NCBI GenBank assembly: GCA_900551245.1
Contig: URVC01000015.1
Span: 11,252-75,251 of the forward strand
Length of the DNA: 64,000 bases
DNA from: an uncultured bacterium
GTDB taxonomy: Bacteria; Verrucomicrobiota; Lentisphaeria; Victivallales; Victivallaceae
Reading direction: 5' to 3'
Of this stretch, positions 42,622 through 52,455 are shown piece by piece; position 1 is the first letter of the stretch; the number at the start of each line of letters is the position of its first letter. Under the pieces are notes generated by a model that was not told the DNA's origin, did no database searches, and was given only the letters and a program-made list of their open reading frames with translations. Both the position numbers and the translations under genes were made by a program.

Positions 42622-45600
42622 GGGGGCGCCGCCGTTTCCGGATCGGCCGGGCGAAGGCGATCCTCTTCGGCGCGGTCATTCTGCTCGCCACCGCCGGGGT
42701 GGTGCGCTCCTGCTGGGATTCGGTTCACTCTCCCCGCGCCGGGGTGCGGCGGATGCTGCGGCGGATTCCGGGGGTGGAGTTCGGCAGAATCCGCGCGGAC
42801 AACGGGAACGGCGTCGCAATTGCCGATCTCGCGTGGAGTGAGAATGGAATAACGCTGTTTTCCGCCGAAGAGGTCCGCCTGACGCTGGTTCCGGAGCGGG
42901 AGGGCGAACTGCGCTCGATTCTCTGCGGCGGTGTCGTCCTGCGGCAGCTGCCCGTGTTGCTGAAAAGTTTGCAGACGGACGGCCTCCCCGGCCGGATTGC
43001 GGCGGAGGAGATCGCGCTTGCCGGCGTCTGGATCGGCGAAAACGGCAGGAAATATCCATTCACTCTGCAGAGCATCCGCGAAGAAAAGGATGGGGCGCGG
43101 AGCGTGAAGATCGTTCTGCCCGAGACCGGATTTCAGGTCACGGGGGAATTCCGCGTGGCGGAGGGCTCCTGGCAGCTTCGTTTCTCCGGGCACCTCGATG
43201 CGGCGATGCTGGCGGCGGCCGGCGTGCCGATGCCGAAGGAGGTGAGAGTGCCCGGTCGTTTCACGGTCAGCGGCTCGCTCCGGCTCGGTCCGGAACATCT
43301 CCGTTTCACGGAGCCGCTCACGGCGGACGGGCTCTTCCCGGAGCCGGCGATGATCGAAGGCGGTTTCTGGCGCCTCACGCCCGGCGGCCGCTATTCGTTC
43401 CGCTGGGAAGGCCCCGGCAAGCACTGGAGCATCACCCTGCCGGAGGCGGAGCTTCAGCTGCCTTTCGTGGCGCCGCTCGGCGCGCTGACGGTCTCCGGCG
43501 ACGGCGGCAGGGAGCTCCGGTTTTCGCTCTCCACGGCAACTCCGGCGGGGAAGCAGTCGGGGAATCTGCGGCTGGACGGCCGGATAGATCGTCAGAACGG
43601 CGCCTGGGAGCTGCGTCAGTCCGGCAGTTCCGACCGGGTGATGAACTGGCAGTGGGAGACGCCGCTGGGGCTGGTGAGCTGTCTCTGGCGCAATCCGAAG
43701 CTTTCCGGCGCGGGCGTGGGGGCGCGGGGCGAGATCGACTACGCGTTCGGGTTTGACCAGTTCCGTTTCCGGCCGGTTGCGGAGCAGACCTCCTTTTCCG
43801 CGCTTCCCGGCACGATTTCCGGCAGCTGGAACTTTGACTTCACCGCTCCGGCGGTCTCCTCCTTCACCCTGACCGGGAAGCTGGACACCGCCAAGCTGGA
43901 GTGGCCGGAGCCGCGCAGTGCCTGGGGGGCCGCGCGGGCCCGGATCGGATTCGCCCTCTCCCGGCTCCCCGGCGAACCGGCCTGGAAACTCGATCTGGAG
44001 CCGGAAGCGGCCGGCGTCAACGTCTTCGGCGCCGAACTGCCGAAACTGAAGCTGGAAAATCTCGCCGGGCGCTTTTCCACCTCGCTGGCGGCGGGGCGTC
44101 CCGACCGCCGCCCGGGGGAGATCGCCGGCGGCATTCAGATCGGCCGGGTTGCCGTCGTGGATTCCGCGTTCGGCAGCGGTTCGCTCGAGGAGTTCCGGCT
44201 GACCGGAGTGGTCGAACTGGATGACGAGGGCCGGGTCGCCTCCCATCGCCTCTCGGCCGGCTGCGGCCGGGGCACACTGCGCAACGGACGGGCGGAGCTC
44301 TCCGCCGCCGGTGCGGAACTGGACTGTGATTTCAGCCGCCGGCAGATCACGCCCGGCGACAATCTGATTTCGAACGTGGCGCTGGAAAAACCGGTTCTGA
44401 ATCTTTTCGGTTCGACCTGGAGCGCCCCGCGCGGTGAATTCCGGGTGTCGGGGGAGATCCGCGGCACGGAGCTGCTCCCCTCCGGCTGGAACGCACACTT
44501 CCAACTGCCGGGCGGAACGATGAAGACGGGGAATTTTACCGGCACCTTCCGCGGTTTTTCGGGCGATGCCCGCTGGCTGGCGGGGGAGCCGGTCGCGCTG
44601 GCGATGTCGCTCTCCGGAGTCGCCGGCTCCTGGAGCGAGGCGGCCGGGCGGCCCGGCTGGTCGCTGGAGGCCCCGGTTGTCGCGTTGTCTCTCGCCCGGA
44701 AGGAGGGGAATTTTTCCGGCGAAGCGTCGCTGAAGGACGGCAGTTTGACGGTGCAGCTCGGCGAAGGGGTTCCGCTGGCGGTGAAACGGCTTTCCGCCAC
44801 TGTTCCGATCCATTTCCCGCAGAGCGGGGAGGGGCCGTCGGGGAGATTTTCCGCGGAAGGGATCCAAATGCCCGGGGAGTGGATTCATGCCGCCGGCGGC
44901 GTGCTGCGCCTTGGCGGAAGCGGCCTCACGTTTCAGGGGCGCGCCTCTTCGCCCTATCTGGAGGGGGAGCCGCTCGAATTTCAGGGCGGAATCGGTGCTG
45001 GAACCCCCTTTGCCGGTTCCTTCCGGCTGAAACCGACGCCGTTGATCCGCCCGCTGCAGTTCGATGCTCCCTCCGCATTCCAGGGGGAATGCCGTTATAC
45101 CGGGAAACTTGCCGCATCCGGCTCCTTCGGCGGCCGCGGGGGCTGGCAACTGGCATTTCAGCCCTCCGAGGGTCGCCTGACGGCCGGCGGTTTCGCCTGG
45201 GAAGGGCTCGAGGGAACGCTCCGGCTCGGGGAATTCGAAACCCGGCGGCAAAACTCCGGCGGCGAGTTTTCGTTCCGCCGGATGAGCGGGCATGGGGTGA
45301 CGATGCACCAGGGGCGGCTGCGGTTCCGTCTGCCGCAGTCGGGAGAGTTCAATCTCATCGGCGCCGGCGGCGTGCTCTGGGGAGGGCGTGCCCGGCTGGA
45401 GGGACCGGTTCTGCTCGCGCCGGGCATGGGGGCCGTCGAGACGGGCGTGCGCCTGCGCGGCGTGCGGATCAGTCAGCTGATGGAGGCGCTCAAGCTGCCC
45501 GCGGCACCGATCAGCGGCGTCGCTTCGGGGCGCGCGGTCTGGCGGATTTTGCCCGGGGCGGCGCCGGAACTGGTTTCCGCGGACTTCTCCTCCGACCGGG

Positions 45601-45911
45601 TGGATCATCTGCGGCTCGGCGCCCTGGAGCCGTTCCTGTTGAATCAGGCCGGGGATTCGCCGCGAACCCGCCGGATCATCGAAATTCTGCGGGACTTCAA
45701 CTGCCGCAACTTGCAGTTGAAGATCGATCGCGAAGAGTCGGGAAAAGGCACGCTTGAACTGGTGGTCACCGGTCGCCCGACCCGGCCGATCGCGGTGACG
45801 GACCATGCGATTCAGCGCTATGTGGACGCGATCGACCCGGCTTCGCTCGGCCTGGATTCGGATATGACCGTCTCCATCACCTACCGGCTCCCGGAGCAGG
45901 AGGGAAACTAG
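42618..45911 (+). CDS. AsmA/YdbH-like large envelope protein (possible lipid-transport bridge)
   Basis: A 1097-residue protein with one N-terminal membrane anchor (AKAILFGAVILLATAGVV) and an otherwise beta-rich extracytoplasmic body of repeated amphipathic strands (FRVSGEIRGTEL, GEFRVAEGSWQLRFSG), as in AsmA, YdbH and TamB proteins that carry phospholipid between membranes. The C-terminal part (SSDRVDHLRLGALEPFLL, RRIIEILRDFNCRNLQLKI, GTLELVVTGRPTRP) matches the YdbH closing pattern best. ATG 42618 overlaps the upstream stop (ATGA), and the gene ends directly at the DUF58 ATG. The family call is by pattern only. Confidence 0.65.
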   Translation: MRGRRRFRIGRAKAILFGAVILLATAGVVRSCWDSVHSPRAGVRRMLRRIPGVEFGRIRADNGNGVAIADLAWSENGITLFSAEEVRLTLVPEREGELRSILCGGVVLRQLPVLLKSLQTDGLPGRIAAEEIALAGVWIGENGRKYPFTLQSIREEKDGARSVKIVLPETGFQVTGEFRVAEGSWQLRFSGHLDAAMLAAAGVPMPKEVRVPGRFTVSGSLRLGPEHLRFTEPLTADGLFPEPAMIEGGFWRLTPGGRYSFRWEGPGKHWSITLPEAELQLPFVAPLGALTVSGDGGRELRFSLSTATPAGKQSGNLRLDGRIDRQNGAWELRQSGSSDRVMNWQWETPLGLVSCLWRNPKLSGAGVGARGEIDYAFGFDQFRFRPVAEQTSFSALPGTISGSWNFDFTAPAVSSFTLTGKLDTAKLEWPEPRSAWGAARARIGFALSRLPGEPAWKLDLEPEAAGVNVFGAELPKLKLENLAGRFSTSLAAGRPDRRPGEIAGGIQIGRVAVVDSAFGSGSLEEFRLTGVVELDDEGRVASHRLSAGCGRGTLRNGRAELSAAGAELDCDFSRRQITPGDNLISNVALEKPVLNLFGSTWSAPRGEFRVSGEIRGTELLPSGWNAHFQLPGGTMKTGNFTGTFRGFSGDARWLAGEPVALAMSLSGVAGSWSEAAGRPGWSLEAPVVALSLARKEGNFSGEASLKDGSLTVQLGEGVPLAVKRLSATVPIHFPQSGEGPSGRFSAEGIQMPGEWIHAAGGVLRLGGSGLTFQGRASSPYLEGEPLEFQGGIGAGTPFAGSFRLKPTPLIRPLQFDAPSAFQGECRYTGKLAASGSFGGRGGWQLAFQPSEGRLTAGGFAWEGLEGTLRLGEFETRRQNSGGEFSFRRMSGHGVTMHQGRLRFRLPQSGEFNLIGAGGVLWGGRARLEGPVLLAPGMGAVETGVRLRGVRISQLMEALKLPAAPISGVASGRAVWRILPGAAPELVSADFSSDRVDHLRLGALEPFLLNQAGDSPRTRRIIEILRDFNCRNLQLKIDREESGKGTLELVVTGRPTRPIAVTDHAIQRYVDAIDPASLGLDSDMTVSITYRLPEQEGN

Positions 45912-47243
45912 ATGGGATTCGAAGCGTTCTCCCGCCGAATCCTCAACCGTTTTCTCGACGGCCCGCCGTCATTTCAGCCGTTCCTGCTGCGTCCCGGCGC
46001 CCGCTACCGCTCCAGCACTCTGGCGCTCGCCGCCTGGAGCTGGGCGATTCTCCGCAGCGTGCTTTCTCCGGTCGCGCTCTGGCTGCTGCCGGTCATGGCA
46101 CTGGCGGTCCTGTACGCTTCGGTGGCGATGGAAGCGCCGATGCGCGTGGTGATTCCGCTGTTTCTGGCGATTTTTCTGGTGGAAACGGCGGCGGGAATGA
46201 TCTTCCGCCCGCGGCTGGAAATCAATCGCACTCTGCCGGAACGGGTCCGGGCCGGCTCCTTGTTCCGAACCGTTTTCCGGGTGAGAAACCGGCGGCGGCT
46301 CCCGGCGTACGACCTGACGCTGGACCCCTTCGACTACGCGTTCGGGCTGAAACATGAGGCGGCCGCCACGGTGGAGGTCCTGCCGGGGCGGAGCTCCTGC
46401 ACGGCATCCGGCCGGGTGCGGGCGGTCCGGCGGGGCCGGTACCGGATTCCCGCCGCCCGGGCGGAGTCCGGTTTCCCGTTCCATCTGATCAAGTGGAGCT
46501 GCCGCAGCCGGGGCGGGGCGATGCTGTCGGTGTATCCGGCCTTCACGCCGCTGCGCTGTTTTGCCATGCCGGTGGGGAAACGCTGTCAGGCTTCCGGCTC
46601 GATGAGCTACTCCCGGGTCGGGGAGTCCGCCGATCTCATCGGCGTGCGGGACTACCGCGACGGTGACGACATCCGGCACATCGACTGGCCCGGCAGCGCA
46701 CGAACCGGCAGTTTCGTGGTCAAGGAGTTCGAGGAGAACGAACTCAAACGGGTCGCGCTGATCGTCGATACATTTGTGCCGCCGCCGCCGTTTTGGTCGC
46801 TGCGGTTCCGCCGCCGTCAGCCGGACGAACGGCTGGAGGCGGCACTTCAGCTTGCTGCGGCGCTGGCCGACTACTTCTCCCGCGGTGAGGCGGTGGTGGA
46901 ACTCTTTGCCGCCGGACCGACGCTCTACCGGCTTGAAACCGGCCGGAACGCCGCCTCCTTCGAATCGGTCTGCGACATTCTCGCCGGCATCGAACCTTCG
47001 CCGAAACCGGCGCTCAACCAGCTGGAACCGGAGCTCTTCCGCGACGTCGCCCGGATCGGCGGCGCCGTGGTCCTGCTGCTCGGATTCGACGCGGACCGCC
47101 GCCGTTTCATCGAACAGCTCCACGGCCACGGGGTTTCGACCCGGATTCTCCTGATCGGCGACTCCTTCGAGGGGGAGCTGCCGGAGGGATGCTCCACGGT
47201 GTCGCCCCGTGCGGTTCAGAACGGGGAGGTGGTGTCGCTGTGA
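45912..47243 (+). CDS. DUF58 domain protein
   Basis: A 443-residue membrane protein: two N-terminal helices (residues about 35-95), a beta-rich middle, and the DUF58 hallmark RDYRDGDDIRHIDWPGSARTG at about 250-270, followed by a vWA-like alpha/beta part (ELKRVALIVDTF, RIGGAVVLLLGF). DUF58 proteins usually act with a MoxR ATPase and a TgpA-type transglutaminase; the latter overlaps by 4 bases here, but no MoxR gene is next to them. The cellular role of these trios is not settled. Confidence 0.9.
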   Translation: MGFEAFSRRILNRFLDGPPSFQPFLLRPGARYRSSTLALAAWSWAILRSVLSPVALWLLPVMALAVLYASVAMEAPMRVVIPLFLAIFLVETAAGMIFRPRLEINRTLPERVRAGSLFRTVFRVRNRRRLPAYDLTLDPFDYAFGLKHEAAATVEVLPGRSSCTASGRVRAVRRGRYRIPAARAESGFPFHLIKWSCRSRGGAMLSVYPAFTPLRCFAMPVGKRCQASGSMSYSRVGESADLIGVRDYRDGDDIRHIDWPGSARTGSFVVKEFEENELKRVALIVDTFVPPPPFWSLRFRRRQPDERLEAALQLAAALADYFSRGEAVVELFAAGPTLYRLETGRNAASFESVCDILAGIEPSPKPALNQLEPELFRDVARIGGAVVLLLGFDADRRRFIEQLHGHGVSTRILLIGDSFEGELPEGCSTVSPRAVQNGEVVSL

Positions 47244-49300
47244 ACCAGATGGAACAACACTCCCGCTGGATGGTTTTCGCCTCCGCCGCAATTCTGCTGC
47301 CGGCGCTCCTCTTCTTCGCGGTGGCGGCGGATCTGCCGCACGTGCCGGTTCTCACGCTTCTTTTGCTGGCGCTGGCCGGCGTCTCCCGCAACGGCTGGCG
47401 CGTCACCGACCGGACGGTCACCTATTCGATCATCGTCGCGCTGATCCTGACCGCATTCGGCAACTATCTGGTGCCGATCCGGATGGAGCGGTTCGGGTTC
47501 ATGGCCTATTTTCTGCGCCCCGGCATCGTCGTGCCCTTCCTCTTCTACGCGGCGGCGCTGTCGGTCGGTTTCCGCCGGAAGGGACACTGCGTCGGCATCG
47601 CAGCGGCGGCGGCTCTGATGGCCTTTCTGGTCGGCGGCGACCTCCGCCGCAACGGTCCGGAGGCGGACCGGCTGGCACTGGACCTGCTGCTGACGCACCA
47701 TTTCCGGCTCTTTTACGGGATCACCTTCGGCTGTTCCGCGGTCGCGGCTCTGCTGGCATCGCGGGCGGGGCGCGGACGGCCGCGCGGGAAACACCTCTTC
47801 TTCCTCGCCGTTTCGCTGGTCCTGACCGCCGGAATCTTCTTCGGCTTCCTCTTGCTCTACCGGCAGTACGAACGATCCATCCGGTCCTGGGAAAACGCGC
47901 TGTTGCGGATGGGAATCCGCCAGCTCTACCGGAACCGGCCGACGCGCCATCCGCATCAGCTCGGCGGCACGCCCGAACTCTACCGCCCGTTCCCGCCGGA
48001 ACAGCGCAAGGCGGCCGCCGAAGTGGCGCTCCGGGCGATTGCCCCGGGGCCGCCCGGCTATTTGCGGCTCAATGCCTTCTCCCGCTACGACCGCGGCACC
48101 TGGCACGACAGCGGGGACCGCGGGAGAGTCGCGCTCGAACCGGTCGCCATGGAGAACTGGATGGCGGCAGACGAATTCTACGCGGTGACTTCCGAAAAAC
48201 GGGAGGGGGAGAGAATCCGCATCTTCCCGGCCGCGCCGCTGGTTGACTCCCGGCTCGCCGCGCCCGGAAATGTCACCGGCGTGGAAGTGATCGCCAATCA
48301 GGTGAGCCGTGGTGCAGATGGTCAGCTCGGCAGCGAAGGGATGATCCGCGACGGCGGTTATACGTTGCTGGTGCCCCGGATTGTCCCGCGCGCCGCCTGG
48401 CAGGAACCGACGCCGCCCGGAGAGGAATACCGGGAAATCCCCCGGCGGCTCCGCCGGGTGCTGCGCGCCGTCTCGCAGGAGATCGGGCTGGCCGATGCGA
48501 AGAGCGACGCGGAACGGTTTGAACGGGCCGTCGGCTTCTTCCGGAAGAACTTCCGGTATTCCCTCGAGTGGCCCGGTTCTCCGTACCGCACCGATCCGGT
48601 TGCCTACTTCCTCCGGAGCCACCGGGAGGGACATTGCGAACTCTTCGCCGGCGCTCTGGCGCTGCTGCTGCGGGAATGCGGAATCCCCACCCGTTATGTC
48701 AGCGGGCTGGTCTGCTTCGAGGAGCATCCGTCGAAACGCTACTACATCGCCCGGATCGGCAACGCCCACGCCTGGACGGAGGCCTACGACCGCGACCGCG
48801 GCGTCTGGGTCCTGCTGGACGCCACGCCGGCCGGAACGGTCGATCCGCCGCCGCCGTCGGACGACTGGCTCGGTTCTCTTGCGCGCAATGCCGACCTTTT
48901 CGCCTTCAGCTGGAGCAAACTGCTCGCCGATCTGCGCTGCGGCAGGATCGCGGCGGCGATTGTCGACGCCGCGGAAGCGTTCGGCGGCGGTGTGGTGTTC
49001 CTCTTCCTGCATCCGGTCATCGGGCCGGTGCTGGTCCTGCTGATCGCCGTCCTCCTCTACCGCTGGCACAAGCGGCGCAGACGGAACACCCGGCTCGCTC
49101 CGGAGCGCCGCCGGCTTCAGGCGGAATTTCTGCGCCGCTGCCGCACATTGCAGAAGCGCGGCCTGCTCAGCCCCGGCGCGGAACCAACCGCTCAGGAGCT
49201 GCTGCAACAGCTGGAGCACGACACCCGGCTCGCCCCGGAGGAGCGGGAGGAACTCCGCCGGTTCCTCCGGAACTACCTGATCGCCCGCTACCGCCCCTGA
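47240..49300 (+). CDS. TgpA-like membrane transglutaminase-core protein
   Basis: A 686-residue protein starting at GTG 47240, overlapping the DUF58 stop. Residues 1-215 hold several membrane helices. A periplasmic transglutaminase-like domain follows with an intact Cys-His-Asp triad: Cys466 in EGHCELFAGALALLLRE, His510 in NAHAWTEAYD, Asp527 in WVLLDATPAG. A further membrane helix lies near 590-610 and a DUF4129-like cytoplasmic tail ends the protein (LSPGAEPTAQELLQQL). Partner of the DUF58 protein; the substrate is unknown, possibly periplasmic protein crosslinking or proteolysis. Confidence 0.88.
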   Translation: MNQMEQHSRWMVFASAAILLPALLFFAVAADLPHVPVLTLLLLALAGVSRNGWRVTDRTVTYSIIVALILTAFGNYLVPIRMERFGFMAYFLRPGIVVPFLFYAAALSVGFRRKGHCVGIAAAAALMAFLVGGDLRRNGPEADRLALDLLLTHHFRLFYGITFGCSAVAALLASRAGRGRPRGKHLFFLAVSLVLTAGIFFGFLLLYRQYERSIRSWENALLRMGIRQLYRNRPTRHPHQLGGTPELYRPFPPEQRKAAAEVALRAIAPGPPGYLRLNAFSRYDRGTWHDSGDRGRVALEPVAMENWMAADEFYAVTSEKREGERIRIFPAAPLVDSRLAAPGNVTGVEVIANQVSRGADGQLGSEGMIRDGGYTLLVPRIVPRAAWQEPTPPGEEYREIPRRLRRVLRAVSQEIGLADAKSDAERFERAVGFFRKNFRYSLEWPGSPYRTDPVAYFLRSHREGHCELFAGALALLLRECGIPTRYVSGLVCFEEHPSKRYYIARIGNAHAWTEAYDRDRGVWVLLDATPAGTVDPPPPSDDWLGSLARNADLFAFSWSKLLADLRCGRIAAAIVDAAEAFGGGVVFLFLHPVIGPVLVLLIAVLLYRWHKRRRRNTRLAPERRRLQAEFLRRCRTLQKRGLLSPGAEPTAQELLQQLEHDTRLAPEEREELRRFLRNYLIARYRP

Positions 49301-49301
49301 C

Positions 49302-49382
49302 CCGGCGGAGCGACCGCCGGAAACGGGAGGTTGGACCGGGGAAAAGCCCTGCCGGAACGAGCGGAAAATATGAGCTTTTCCC
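49302..49382 (+). terminator. Two hairpins after the TgpA-like gene
   Basis: CCGGCGG (49302-49308) pairs with CCGCCGG (49314-49320). GGGAAAAGC (49339-49347) pairs with GCTTTTCCC (49374-49382). Neither has a following T-run, but together they separate the operon from the promoter at 49427 and may terminate or protect the 3' end. Confidence 0.4.
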
Positions 49383-49426
49383 GCGGGTGGAATTTCTGAA
49401 AGTTCGGATTTTTTTCCCTGCGGCAG

Positions 49427-49455
49427 TTGCAATATACTGATTGCCGTGATATTAT
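49427..49455 (+). promoter_or_regulatory. Promoter of the stand-alone domain gene: TTGCAA-17-TATTAT
   Basis: TTGCAA (49427-49432), 17 bases, TATTAT (49450-49455). The block CGTGATATTATAGA around the -10 is nearly identical to the copy 1000 bases downstream. Confidence 0.7.
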
Positions 49456-49502
49456 AGAACCATCGTCGGCCTTGCAAAAACTGTAACAGGGAAGGAGAAG
49501 GT

Positions 49503-50207
49503 ATGAAATTTTCTCATTTGGCGGTGGCGGCGGCGCTCCTCGGCTGCGTCGGTCTGAAGGCGGAGGTTCCGGAGCTTGTGGAACTGGTTCCCGAAGCGAA
49601 AGGGTATGAGCTGATCGCGAAGTTCAACCCGCTCCGCTGGAGAGCTGACAAGTATCAGGTTGACCGCACCAAGGAGCTCTCCGGAGCGCTCAAGCGGATC
49701 GGTTATCTGGTCAAGCTTACCGCGAAGGACGGGAAGACGAGCTGGGTTTTCACGTCGATGGATGCTTTCACGCAGGATCCGGCGCTCGCCGGAGTGCCCT
49801 CTCCTGATTCCAAGGTGTTTCAGCAATATGTCGACAACCTCGAAGTGGCCGGCAACGTGGAAGGTCTCAAGACCGGCAAGTTCGAGAAGGGCAATGTCGA
49901 GATCTGGGGGCTGAACTACGGCGGCGGCAATGCGAAGAAGATTCCTGGCGCCACTGGGAAGTTCGATTTTGGCGATTCCGTGGGGAACAAGGGCGGCTAC
50001 GGCTCGCTGCAGGTGCACAACTACCTGCAGAAGCAGACGGTTTTTGCATTCAACAATTTCAATGCCAGCGGCAACTGCGACCTCGGCATCGGCAACAACC
50101 CCGATGCCAAGGGCCATCCTGACTGGACCTTCTCGAAGGCCGGTACGAAGTACAAGTCGGCTGAGATCTACGTGGTCGGGCTGTTCGACAAGTCCGCGGC
50201 GAAATAA
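49503..50207 (+). CDS. Secreted stand-alone copy of the N-terminal domain of the neighbouring esterase
   Basis: A 234-residue protein with signal peptide MKFSHLAVAAALLGCVGLKA; ATG 49503 follows AAGGAGAAGG. It matches the first about 225 residues of the protein encoded at 50503 almost residue for residue, for example [20 protein letters not shown] and [14 protein letters not shown], and stops at the domain border (VVGLFDKSAAK). The beta-rich, Gly/Asn-rich domain (FDFGDSVGNKGGYGSLQVHN) may bind carbohydrate. No leftover esterase sequence follows the stop, so it looks like a complete domain gene rather than a broken esterase. Both genes have matching promoters. Confidence 0.75.
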   Translation: MKFSHLAVAAALLGCVGLKAEVPELVELVPEAKGYELIAKFNPLRWRADKYQVDRTKELSGALKRIGYLVKLTAKDGKTSWVFTSMDAFTQDPALAGVPSPDSKVFQQYVDNLEVAGNVEGLKTGKFEKGNVEIWGLNYGGGNAKKIPGATGKFDFGDSVGNKGGYGSLQVHNYLQKQTVFAFNNFNASGNCDLGIGNNPDAKGHPDWTFSKAGTKYKSAEIYVVGLFDKSAAK

Positions 50208-50310
50208 GACGGAGCGGTTGCTCTGATCGGAGGCCCGTGGAACAACAGGTTTGCCGCCCGGGAACGGCGCGGCGAAGAACTCTGCCGGCGACTGTCACGT
50301 GTTCCGCGGG

Positions 50311-50354
50311 GCTTCCGGATGGATTCCCCCTGCCGGAGCGAGGCCGGTTTTTTC
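50311..50354 (+). terminator. Possible terminator between the duplicated genes
   Basis: GCTTCCGG (50311-50318) pairs, with one bulged base, with CCGGAGC (50333-50339); six T residues follow a few bases later (50348-50353). It lies in the 295-base gap, which otherwise holds only the downstream promoter. Confidence 0.4.
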
Positions 50355-50426
50355 TTCTGCGGAAGGCGCTCCTCGTCCGGGAGGGGGCTGGTGTGCCGGG
50401 AAAACAGTTTTTTTTCCTGTCGAAGG

Positions 50427-50455
50427 TTGCACCATATCGGTGGTCGTGATATTGT
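50427..50455 (+). promoter_or_regulatory. Promoter of the esterase gene: TTGCAC-17-TATTGT
   Basis: TTGCAC (50427-50432), 17 bases, TATTGT (50450-50455). Sequence around the -10 and the ribosome site AAGGAGAAGGT repeat those of the 49427 promoter, at exactly 1000 bases distance. Confidence 0.65.
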
Positions 50456-50502
50456 AGATGTATGATCGGTTTCGAACATTCAACCGATGGAAAGGAGAAG
50501 GT

Positions 50503-52443
50503 ATGAAAATTTCTCATTGGGCAGCGGCGGTGGCGCTTCTCGGCGGCGTCGGTCTGCAGGCGGAGGTCCCGGAACTTCTGGAACTGGTGCCGGAGGCGAA
50601 GGGGTATGAGCTGATCGCGAAGTTCAATCCGCTTCGCTGGAGAGCCGACGGGTATCAGGTGGATCGTTCGGAGGTGCTTTCCGGAGATCTCAAGCGGATC
50701 GGCTATCTGGTCAAACTTACCGCGAAGGACGGGAAGACGAGCTGGGCCTTTACGGCGATGGACGCCTTCACCCAGGAGCCGGCGCTCGCCGGAGTTCCCT
50801 CTCCCGAGTCCAAAGTGTTTCAGCAGTATGTCAACAACCTCGAAGTGGCCGGCAACGTGGAAGGTCTCAAGACCGGCAAGTTCGAGAAGGGAAATATCGA
50901 GATCTGGGGGCTGAACTACGGCGGCGGCAACGCGAAGAAGATCCCCGGCGCCACCGGGAAGTTCGATTTCGGGGATTCGGCAGGCAACAACGGCAACTAC
51001 GGCTCGTTTCAGGTTCACAACTACCTCGAGAAACAGACGGTTTTTGCCTTCAACTGCTTTAATGCCAACAGCAATTGTGATCTTGGCATCGGCAATAATC
51101 CTGACGCCAAGGGCCACCCCGACTGGACCTTTTCAAAATCGGGTTCCAAATACAAGTCGGCCGAGATCTATGTGGTCGGCAAGTTCGACAATCTCTCCGT
51201 CAAGAAGGTGGTGACGCTCGATCCGCAGAAGACCTCCCTCGTCGGCAGCTGCGGCGACAAGATGCTCTTCGCTCCCGGCGAGGAGATGACCTTCACGCTC
51301 AACGTCGATTTCCAGGGCCAGAAGCCGACGTCGGACTATTTCGTCAACTGGAGCCGCACCGGCGATGACGGCAAAAAGGCGAGCGGCAAGGCGAAGGTGG
51401 TCGAAGGGCAGCCGATCGTGATCAAGACCAGCCTTGACCGCCCCGGATTTGTCCGCATTTACGCGACGCTGGTCGATCGCAACGGCCGGAATGTGATGAA
51501 GCGGGATCCGAAGCGCGGCAACAGTTCGCCGGTCTTCTTCGACGGCGGCGCCGGTGTTGAAATCGACAAGCTGCAGGGGGTGCCGGAGCCGGAGGATTTC
51601 GATGCGTTCTGGGCGAAGCAGAAGGCGAAGCTCGACGCGGTCCCGGTGAAGGCGGAGATGAAGAAGGTCAGAACCGGCAAGCGGGCGGATGTCTACGCGG
51701 TCAAGGTCGACTGCGCCGGACCGCGTCCGGTGACCGGCTATCTCACCATTCCGATCAATGCCAAAGAGAAGTCGCTCCCGGCGATCGTCAACTATCAGGG
51801 CTACGGCACCTCGGTGCAGCGCGCCCCCGGCGACGGTGCGGGCAATGCGATCGTCTTTACGATCAACGCCCATGGCTACGATCTCGATCAGGATGCCGCC
51901 TACTACAAGAAATTCTTCGAAGGAATCCGTTCCAACGGCAAGGGCTACGCGTTTGACAAGAAGCAGAACTCCGATCCTGAGACCGCCTACTTCAACGGTA
52001 TGGCGCTGCGGGTGATGCGTTCGCTTCAGTTCGTCAAGACCCTGCCGCAGTGGGATGGAAAGAACCTCCGCGCCAACGGCGGCAGCCAGGGCGGCCTTCA
52101 GACCGTCTGGGCGGCGGCGCTCGATCCGGATGTGACCAATGCCACTCCGTCGATCCCGTGGTGCTGCGACCTGGGCGGCATCACGAAGGGGCGTCTGGCG
52201 GCCGGCTGGCGGCTGGAGTACACTCGCGCGCTGGATTACTTCGACCCGATCAACCACGCCAAACGGATCAAGTGCCCGGTGACCATCACCCGGGCCGGTC
52301 TGGGCGACTACACCTGCCCGCCCTCCGGTGTGGCGATTCTCTACAACAACATCAAATCGCCCAAGAAGATCATCTACTACCAGGGTTCGACCCACGGCTA
52401 TGTGCCGCCGAAGCCGCAGAAGTTCGTGCAGGAACAGAAGTGA
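50503..52443 (+). CDS. Secreted acetylxylan-esterase-type (AXE1 / cephalosporin-C deacetylase-like) protein with N-terminal accessory domain
   Basis: A 646-residue protein. ATG 50503 follows AAGGAGAAGG. It has a signal peptide ([20 protein letters not shown]), the about 205-residue domain shared with the preceding gene, a beta-sandwich linker (about 235-345), and an alpha/beta-hydrolase of the AXE1 family. The triad is visible: Ser528 in NGGSQGGLQ, Asp602 in [12 protein letters not shown], His631 in GSTHGYVPP. It should remove acetyl groups from xylan oligomers or other acetylated sugars in the periplasm or outside. Terminator-like hairpins follow the stop. Confidence 0.85.
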   Translation: MKISHWAAAVALLGGVGLQAEVPELLELVPEAKGYELIAKFNPLRWRADGYQVDRSEVLSGDLKRIGYLVKLTAKDGKTSWAFTAMDAFTQEPALAGVPSPESKVFQQYVNNLEVAGNVEGLKTGKFEKGNIEIWGLNYGGGNAKKIPGATGKFDFGDSAGNNGNYGSFQVHNYLEKQTVFAFNCFNANSNCDLGIGNNPDAKGHPDWTFSKSGSKYKSAEIYVVGKFDNLSVKKVVTLDPQKTSLVGSCGDKMLFAPGEEMTFTLNVDFQGQKPTSDYFVNWSRTGDDGKKASGKAKVVEGQPIVIKTSLDRPGFVRIYATLVDRNGRNVMKRDPKRGNSSPVFFDGGAGVEIDKLQGVPEPEDFDAFWAKQKAKLDAVPVKAEMKKVRTGKRADVYAVKVDCAGPRPVTGYLTIPINAKEKSLPAIVNYQGYGTSVQRAPGDGAGNAIVFTINAHGYDLDQDAAYYKKFFEGIRSNGKGYAFDKKQNSDPETAYFNGMALRVMRSLQFVKTLPQWDGKNLRANGGSQGGLQTVWAAALDPDVTNATPSIPWCCDLGGITKGRLAAGWRLEYTRALDYFDPINHAKRIKCPVTITRAGLGDYTCPPSGVAILYNNIKSPKKIIYYQGSTHGYVPPKPQKFVQEQK

Positions 52444-52455
52444 TGCTCTTCTTCT

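Noticed and set aside
42273..45806. 1177-codon minus-strand open frame opposite the AsmA/YdbH-like gene
   Set aside because: Arg/Gln/Pro/His-rich composition typical of antisense frames in GC-rich genes; the plus-strand gene fits the operon.
47216..49477. 753-codon minus-strand open frame opposite the TgpA-like gene
   Set aside because: Arg/Gln/Glu-rich shadow frame; the triad-bearing plus-strand gene is real.
49503..50207. Stand-alone domain gene as a truncated esterase pseudogene
   Set aside because: It ends at the domain border, keeps signal peptide, promoter and ribosome site, and no esterase remnant was seen after the stop.
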